From NCBI GenBank assembly GCA_035541595.1, contig DATKNA010000310.1:1-10232 (forward strand): a DNA stretch of 10,232 bases, written 5' to 3'. A model generated the notes under the pieces. That model was not told the DNA's origin. It did not search any database and saw nothing but the letters and a program-made list of their open reading frames with translations. This DNA is from DATKNA01 sp035541595 (lineage in GTDB: Bacteria > Actinomycetota > Actinomycetes > Actinomycetales > Kineosporiaceae). The position numbers and the translations under genes are program-made. Positions 6,373 through 10,232 of this stretch are shown here, one piece after another. Positions within the stretch are counted from its first letter, which is position 1, and every line of letters begins with the position of its first letter.

Positions 6373-7305
6373 ATGAGCGATCTCGTCCTGGGGTTCGGGC
6401 TGCCGGTGTCCGGGGCATGGGCGACCCCGCAGAACGTCGGGCGGCTCGCTGCTCGGGCCGAGGAGCTGGGCTACGGGTCGCTGTGGGCCTATCAGCGGCT
6501 GCTGGCCCCCGCAGATGGCGACTGGGGCCCGCAATACCGATCGGTACTGGATCCGGTGGTCGCGCTGGCGTTCGCGGCGGCGCTCACGAGGACCACCCGG
6601 CTCGGGACCGCAGTGATCAACGCTCCATTCCTCCCGCCGGCCATGCTGGCGAAGCAGCTCGCCTCGCTGGACGTCCTGACCGGCGGGCGGCTCGACGTCG
6701 GCCTCGGCCTCGGCTGGGCACGGGAGGAGTTCACGGCGCTCGGCGTACCGTACGAGCGCCGGGCAGCCCGGCTGGAGGAGACGGTGGCGGCGCTGCGGGC
6801 GCTGTGGTCGCCGGACCCGGTCCAGTTCTCCGGGGCCTTCGTGCAGGTCGCGCCGGCGAGGTTCGACCCCAAGCCGGTCCAGCGACCGTACCCGCCCGTG
6901 CTCATCGGGGCCACCGCGGAGGCGGCGTTGCGGCGGGCCGGCCGGATCGCCGAGGGGTGGATCAGCAGCAGCCGGTTCGACCTGCGCGCGGTGTCCACTG
7001 CGGTCGCCACGGTGCGCGAGGCGGCCCTGCAGGCCGGCCGTGATCCGGATGCGCTGCGGTTCGTCATCCGCGGTGTGGTGCGTCTCGACGAGGACGCCCA
7101 GGACGACGACGGGAACCGCCGACCCCTCACGGGTTCCGCGGACGCCGTCCGCGAGGACCTCGCCCGGCTTCGCGACCTCGGCGCGACCGAGGTGTTCCTC
7201 GACCTCAACTTCATCCCCCGGGTCGGGTCCCCGGACGCCGACCCCGCCGGCGCGCTCGACCACGCCCACGAGGTGCTCGAGACCTTCGCGCCGGGCACCT
7301 CCTGA
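6373..7305 (+). CDS. Luciferase-like monooxygenase family oxidoreductase, probably F420-dependent
   Basis: 310 residues, a typical length for the bacterial luciferase-like TIM-barrel family. Family hallmarks are visible: the opening strand LVLGFGLPVSG (4-14), AEELGYGSLWAYQRLL (29-44), TTRLGTAVINAPFLPPAMLAKQ (74-95), LASLDVLTGGRLDVGLGLGW (96-115), EEFTALGVPYERRAARLEET (118-137), PPVLIGA (174-180) and GWISSS (195-200). The block GLGWAREEFTALGVPYERRA is the usual signature of F420-using members, which are abundant in actinobacteria, but an FMN-dependent enzyme cannot be excluded. The substrate is unknown. It is transcribed divergently from the sdh operon. The ATG has no ribosome binding site and sits at leaderless distance from a -10-like element. 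A large hairpin follows the stop codon. Confidence 0.93.
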   Translation: MSDLVLGFGLPVSGAWATPQNVGRLAARAEELGYGSLWAYQRLLAPADGDWGPQYRSVLDPVVALAFAAALTRTTRLGTAVINAPFLPPAMLAKQLASLDVLTGGRLDVGLGLGWAREEFTALGVPYERRAARLEETVAALRALWSPDPVQFSGAFVQVAPARFDPKPVQRPYPPVLIGATAEAALRRAGRIAEGWISSSRFDLRAVSTAVATVREAALQAGRDPDALRFVIRGVVRLDEDAQDDDGNRRPLTGSADAVREDLARLRDLGATEVFLDLNFIPRVGSPDADPAGALDHAHEVLETFAPGTS

Positions 7306-7313
7306 TCTCGGAT

Positions 7314-7370
7314 GTGGTGCACGGCACAGGGCCGCATCCGGTGACCCGGTCCGCGCGGGCCGTGCACTGC
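7314..7370 (+). terminator. Long hairpin after the luciferase-like gene, candidate terminator without U-tract
   Basis: Arms 7314-7325 and 7359-7370 pair over 12 positions, nine of them a perfect inverted repeat (GTGCACGGC / GCCGTGCAC) plus G-C and two G-U pairs outside. The 33-base loop holds a further CCGC/GCGG pairing (7332-7335 with 7355-7358). It begins eight bases after the stop codon. No T-run follows, as is common for actinobacterial terminators, so it could instead be an RNA stability element or part of the leader of the next small gene. Confidence 0.45.
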
Positions 7371-7453
7371 GCGGCTGCTCGTGCGACGACCTTGACGGCC
7401 GGCCCGGGAGCGGTCAGCGTCGTCTCGTGGCCCCGGGCCCCGTCAGCGTCCGC

Positions 7454-7639
7454 ATGTACCTCGCGCTGCGCACGGTGCTGGTGTCGAACACCGTGCTCCT
7501 CCTGGCCGTCGCAGCCATGCTGGCGCGGTTCATGGAATGGCCGGCGGGCCTCGTCGGTGCGGGAGGGGCGTGCGTGCTCGCCGGGACGTCGCTCGGAGCG
7601 GCCCGCTGGACGGACCGCCTCTACCACCGCCAGCGGTGA
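7454..7639 (+). CDS. Probable small two-helix membrane protein, unknown function
   Basis: 61 residues from the ATG at 7454; an in-frame GTG at 7427 would add nine residues. Two hydrophobic segments are visible: VLVSNTVLLLAVAAMLARFM (residues 8-28) and WPAGLVGAGGACVLAGTSLGA (29-49), followed by a basic tail (ARWTDRLYHRQR). This N-terminal Arg, two helices and positively charged tail is what a small inner-membrane protein looks like. There is no good ribosome binding site for either start, and I recognise no family. It sits 148 bases after the luciferase-like gene and converges on the acyl-CoA dehydrogenase genes with 12 bases between stops. It might be a chance open frame. Confidence 0.5.
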   Translation: MYLALRTVLVSNTVLLLAVAAMLARFMEWPAGLVGAGGACVLAGTSLGAARWTDRLYHRQR

Positions 7640-7653
7640 GCCGGCGAACGGCT
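7639..7653. terminator. Short hairpin between two convergent genes
   Basis: AGCCG-GCGAA-CGGCT forms a five-base-pair stem with a five-base loop, spanning the 12 bases between the stop of the small membrane protein gene and the stop of the acyl-CoA dehydrogenase gene. It could serve both directions, but the stem is short and no T-run is present on either side. Confidence 0.25.
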
Positions 7654-8857
7654 ACGTCGGGGGCGGCAGGTCGACCAGGCCCGCGAGTCGGGACCGGTGC
7701 CTCCCAGCAGTGCCGAACGCCAGCTGATCGGCCTTGGCCCGCTTCAGCCGAAGGTGCACGGGGTGCTCCCAGGTCATCCCGATCCCGCCGTGCAGCTGGA
7801 CGGCCTCCTCGGCGGCGTGCACCGCGACACCGGACGCGTACGCCTGGGCGACGGTCACGGCCAGCGTGGTCTCGGCGTCGGGCTCGAGGCCGGGCCCGGC
7901 CAGCCGGTCCGCGGCGTAGCGAGCGACGGCGCGCAACGAGGTGACCTCGAGCCAGACATCGGCGAGCCGATGCTTGAGCGCCTGGAACGATCCGATCGGC
8001 CGACCGAACTGACGGCGGACCTGCACGTAGGCCACCGTCTCGTCGAGGCACCACTCAGCGACGCCGAGCTGTTCCGACGCGAGCAGACCCGCCCCCGTCA
8101 GCAGCGCCTCGTCCACGGCGGCGGTCGCCGATCCGGCTTCGGCGATGACGGTCACGCGGGCCCCGTCGAGGCTCAGATCGGACAGCCGCCGAGTCTGGTC
8201 CAGCGAAGCCCGCGGCAACGCCTCGACACCAGGTCGCCGGGCCAGGGCGAGCACAGGGGTCCCGGACCGCACGGCCGGGACGATGGCGACGTCCGCCAGC
8301 TCTCCGTCGGCGACGCCGGTGACCATTCCGCGCAGCGTGTCCCCCTCGAGGGCCACGGACGTCGGCCAGCTCGCACCCGGTGCCGCGGTCAAGGGCACCG
8401 CAAGGACGACGACGAGGTCACCGGCGGCAAGCTTCCGCAGCGTCTCCTCGACCGGGCTGTCGGTACCTCCCCGCTCGACGGCGAGCAGCGCGGCCGTCGA
8501 CACGACGGCACTGGTCAGGAACGGGACGGCGGCGACCGAGCGGCCGAGCTCCTCGAGCACGACCGCCGCCTCCCGGGCCGACCCCCCCGCCCCGCCCCAA
8601 CGCTCGGGGACGAGCAGGCCGGCCAGGCCCAGCCCGCTCGCGAGCTCGCTCCACAGGGCCTCGTCGTACGGGGACACCGAATCGAGGGCCCGGATCTGCG
8701 CGCCGGGGTGGATCCGATCCCGGAGCAGGTCGCGGACCGCTGACCGCAGATCGTTCTCGACCTCCCCGTAGAGCAGGTCCGCGCCGCCCACGGGGTCGGT
8801 GTCGGCGCGCGCGTCGCCGGCCCCGTCGAAGGCGGCGAGGTCGGCGCTGGTCGTCAT
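7652..8857 (-). CDS. Acyl-CoA dehydrogenase family protein, subunit lacking the catalytic Glu
   Basis: 401 residues, acyl-CoA dehydrogenase fold: helical N-domain (LWSELASGLGLAGLLVPERWGGAGG, 68-92), a beta middle domain that is shorter and more divergent than usual (about 150-240), and a helical C-domain with the FAD-contacting RRQFGRPIGSFQALKHRLAD (281-300) and HGGIGMTWEHPVHL (356-369). In the place where active enzymes have the catalytic Glu of an EGT motif, it reads AFGTAGRHR (380-388), so Phe replaces Glu by my alignment. It therefore probably acts with the upstream dehydrogenase as the non-catalytic partner of an alpha2beta2 enzyme, as known for mycobacterial FadE28-FadE29 type pairs. 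The start ATG shares a 4-base ATGA overlap with the upstream stop, and GGAAGGA lies nine bases before it. The substrate cannot be read. Confidence 0.9.
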   Translation of the reverse strand: MTTSADLAAFDGAGDARADTDPVGGADLLYGEVENDLRSAVRDLLRDRIHPGAQIRALDSVSPYDEALWSELASGLGLAGLLVPERWGGAGGSAREAAVVLEELGRSVAAVPFLTSAVVSTAALLAVERGGTDSPVEETLRKLAAGDLVVVLAVPLTAAPGASWPTSVALEGDTLRGMVTGVADGELADVAIVPAVRSGTPVLALARRPGVEALPRASLDQTRRLSDLSLDGARVTVIAEAGSATAAVDEALLTGAGLLASEQLGVAEWCLDETVAYVQVRRQFGRPIGSFQALKHRLADVWLEVTSLRAVARYAADRLAGPGLEPDAETTLAVTVAQAYASGVAVHAAEEAVQLHGGIGMTWEHPVHLRLKRAKADQLAFGTAGRHRSRLAGLVDLPPPT

Positions 8858-10050
8858 CGGGGCAGGTCCTTCCAGGGGACGGTGGTGTCGGTGCGCCGCT
8901 CGGCCGGCAGGCCGAGCACACGCTCGGCGATGACGTTACGGAGGATCTCGGAGGTGCCGCCCTCGATCGAGTTTCCCTTGGCCCGCAGGTACCGATACCC
9001 CGCCCCCCGGCCGGTGAAGTCCACGCTGGTGGGGCGGCGGAGGCTCCAGTCGTCGTACGCCAGGCCCTCCTCACCCCGCAACTCGACCTCGAAGCCGCTG
9101 ACGGCCTGGGCGAGTCGGGCGAAGGCGAGCTTGTTCGCCGAGCCCTCGGGGCCGGGCTGGCCCGCGGCCAGCTGCTGACGCAGCCGCTCACCGTCGATCC
9201 GGTTGACCTCGGCGTCGACCCAGAGCGACAGGAGGCGATCGTGCAGGTCCGGCGCGCGCAGGTCGGGGCGGTCCCGCCAGAGCCGGGCCGAGACACCGAT
9301 CATCCCGCTCTCGCGTGGCGCGGCCGCACCCCCGATCGCCACCCGCTCGTTCATGAGCGTGGCCTGCGCGACCTTCCACCCCGCACCGACGGCTCCGAGC
9401 CGCTGGCCGTCGGGGATGCGCACCCCTGTCAACCAGACCTCGTTGAACTCGGCCTCGCCCGTCAGCTGGCGCAAGGGCCGGACGTCGACGCCCGGGTCGG
9501 TCATGTCGCAGACGAAGTAGGTCAGGCCCGCGTGCTTGGTGAGGTTCGGGTCGTGCCGGGCCAGGAGGATCGCCCACCGCGCCGAGTGCGCGTTGGACGT
9601 CCACACCTTCTGGCCGTCGACGATCCACGTCGCGCCGTCCGGTTGCAGCACGGCCCGGGTGGCGAGGCCGGCCAGGTCGGACCCGGCGCCCGGCTCACTG
9701 AACAGCTGGCACCACACCTCCTCGCCCGTCCACAGCGGTCGCAGCCAGCGCCGCTGCTGATCGGGGGTGCCGAAGGCGAGGATCGTCGGAGCAGCCATCC
9801 CGAGGCCGATGCCGATGCTGGCGGGATCGTTGCCCGGCGCGCCGGCGGCGGCGAGATCGGCGTCCACGACCGACTGGAGCGCCCGCGGGGCGGCGAGGCC
9901 ACCCAGACCGACCGGATAGTGCACCCACGCGAGGCCGGCGTCGAACCGCGCCCGCAGGAACTCCGCCCTGGGTGTCGTGGCGGGGTCGTGGGCGGCGAGC
10001 AACTCGCCCACCCGGGCCCGGACGGCGACGGTGAGCTGGGAGTCGGTCAT
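8854..10050 (-). CDS. Acyl-CoA dehydrogenase, catalytic subunit of a probable heterotetramer
   Basis: 398 residues from the ATG at 10050; ATGs at 10080 and 10089 are in frame but add residues that do not resemble the family N-terminus. The enzyme introduces an alpha,beta double bond into an acyl-CoA, reducing FAD and passing electrons to electron-transfer flavoprotein. Visible family segments: LFSEPGAGSDLA (residues 116-127), DGQKVWTSNAH (145-155), NERVAIGG (234-241), ANKLAFARLAQ (305-315) and the C-terminal SIEGGTSEILRNVIAERVLG, where E363 aligns with the catalytic base of medium-chain acyl-CoA dehydrogenase. It overlaps the downstream dehydrogenase gene by four bases (ATGA), so the two products are probably made together. 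The 10050 ATG has no ribosome binding site but lies at leaderless distance from TAGCGT. Lipid, steroid side-chain or branched-chain degradation is plausible; nothing nearby decides which. Confidence 0.93.
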   Translation of the reverse strand: MTDSQLTVAVRARVGELLAAHDPATTPRAEFLRARFDAGLAWVHYPVGLGGLAAPRALQSVVDADLAAAGAPGNDPASIGIGLGMAAPTILAFGTPDQQRRWLRPLWTGEEVWCQLFSEPGAGSDLAGLATRAVLQPDGATWIVDGQKVWTSNAHSARWAILLARHDPNLTKHAGLTYFVCDMTDPGVDVRPLRQLTGEAEFNEVWLTGVRIPDGQRLGAVGAGWKVAQATLMNERVAIGGAAAPRESGMIGVSARLWRDRPDLRAPDLHDRLLSLWVDAEVNRIDGERLRQQLAAGQPGPEGSANKLAFARLAQAVSGFEVELRGEEGLAYDDWSLRRPTSVDFTGRGAGYRYLRAKGNSIEGGTSEILRNVIAERVLGLPAERRTDTTVPWKDLPR

Positions 10051-10057
10051 GGAACGG

Positions 10058-10063
10058 ACGCTA
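10058..10063 (-). promoter_or_regulatory. -10 element for leaderless transcription of the acyl-CoA dehydrogenase pair
   Basis: On the minus strand TAGCGT matches TANNNT exactly and ends seven bases before the ATG at 10050, so transcription would begin at the start codon. No -35 hexamer stands out and there is no properly spaced Shine-Dalgarno; the GGAGGGG further up is 18 bases away. Leaderless genes of this form are frequent in actinobacteria. It supports the choice of the 10050 start over 10080 or 10089. Confidence 0.45.
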
Positions 10064-10116
10064 CGCCACCCCTCCGACATCCCACTCACATCCCGCTGCG
10101 AGCGGCACGGCGGCGG

Positions 10117-10230
10117 TCACGGCCCGCCACGGCCTCCCCGCTCCTCACCCGGCGGGACGAGGGCCGTACGCAGCTCGTGACTCCCGTCCGGCAACGGCGC
10201 CTCGTAGTAGATGCGGTGGCCGGCGTCGTC
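10117..10230 (-). CDS. C-terminal end of an unidentified protein (5' part outside window)
   Basis: The last 37 codons of a minus-strand gene that enters from the right edge and stops with TGA at 10119-10117. The visible sequence runs DDAGHRIYYEAPLPDGSHELR and ends in a charged, Gly-rich tail (PPGEERGGRGGP). Of the three minus-strand frames this one has protein-like composition and GC at third positions, whereas the others read Arg/Pro-rich. The family cannot be told from so little. It ends 66 bases before the acyl-CoA dehydrogenase start on the same strand, so it could be in the same operon despite the candidate internal promoter. Confidence 0.55.
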   Translation of the reverse strand, partial: DDAGHRIYYEAPLPDGSHELRTALVPPGEERGGRGGP

Positions 10231-10232
10231 CA

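Noticed and set aside
7697..8743. Plus-strand open frame opposite the second acyl-CoA dehydrogenase gene
   Set aside because: Antisense to a well-supported gene; composition is Gly/Arg/Asp/His-rich with no recognisable motif.

Overview
This is a window of a very GC-rich, high-G+C actinobacterial chromosome. The base composition, the dense GTG/ATG starts, the 1-4 base overlaps and the mycobacterial-type succinate dehydrogenase all point to Actinomycetota, plausibly Pseudonocardiales or a relative (inference; no rRNA or marker gene is present). There are ten protein-coding genes, two of them cut by the window edges. I see no tRNA, rRNA, CRISPR array, transposase or phage gene, so this reads as ordinary core and metabolic chromosome rather than a mobile island.

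Layout. (1) 2-925 (+): C-terminal part of an ABC exporter half-transporter with a complete ATPase domain. Its first ~30 bases are AT-rich and use codons foreign to the rest of the window. (2) 1000-2217 (+): a Tat-type or membrane-anchored extracytoplasmic protein with probable beta-propeller repeats. (3) 6216 down to 2250 (-): a tightly coupled four-gene operon encoding a 90-residue helper-like protein, SdhC, SdhA and SdhB. It has the same order as Mycobacterium tuberculosis Rv0250c-Rv0249c-Rv0248c-Rv0247c (Sdh1). Sdh1 of mycobacteria is the succinate dehydrogenase reported to carry a membrane-embedded Rieske-type cluster, and the SdhC here has Cys/His residues that could bind one. (4) 6373-7305 (+): a divergently transcribed luciferase-like (probably F420-dependent) oxidoreductase. 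(5) 7454-7639 (+): a probable 61-residue two-helix membrane protein. (6) 10050 down to 7652 (-): two overlapping acyl-CoA dehydrogenase genes. One has the catalytic Glu and the other lacks it, as in the heterotetrameric FadE pairs of mycobacteria. (7) 10230-10117 (-): the C-terminal end of an unidentified protein.

How the genes work together. The sdh operon couples succinate oxidation to the quinone pool. The acyl-CoA dehydrogenase pair carries out the first oxidation of a beta-oxidation-like cycle, probably on an unusual or branched/steroid-like acyl-CoA, judging from the heterodimer architecture. Nothing links the ABC exporter or the propeller protein to these functions beyond proximity.

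No clearly novel defence or mobile system is present. The points most worth following are the uncharacterised 90-residue protein fused by a 4-base overlap to a Rieske-type sdhC, the candidate cluster ligands in SdhC, the heteromeric dehydrogenase pair with a leaderless-type start, two structured intergenic segments, and the possible assembly chimera at the left edge.
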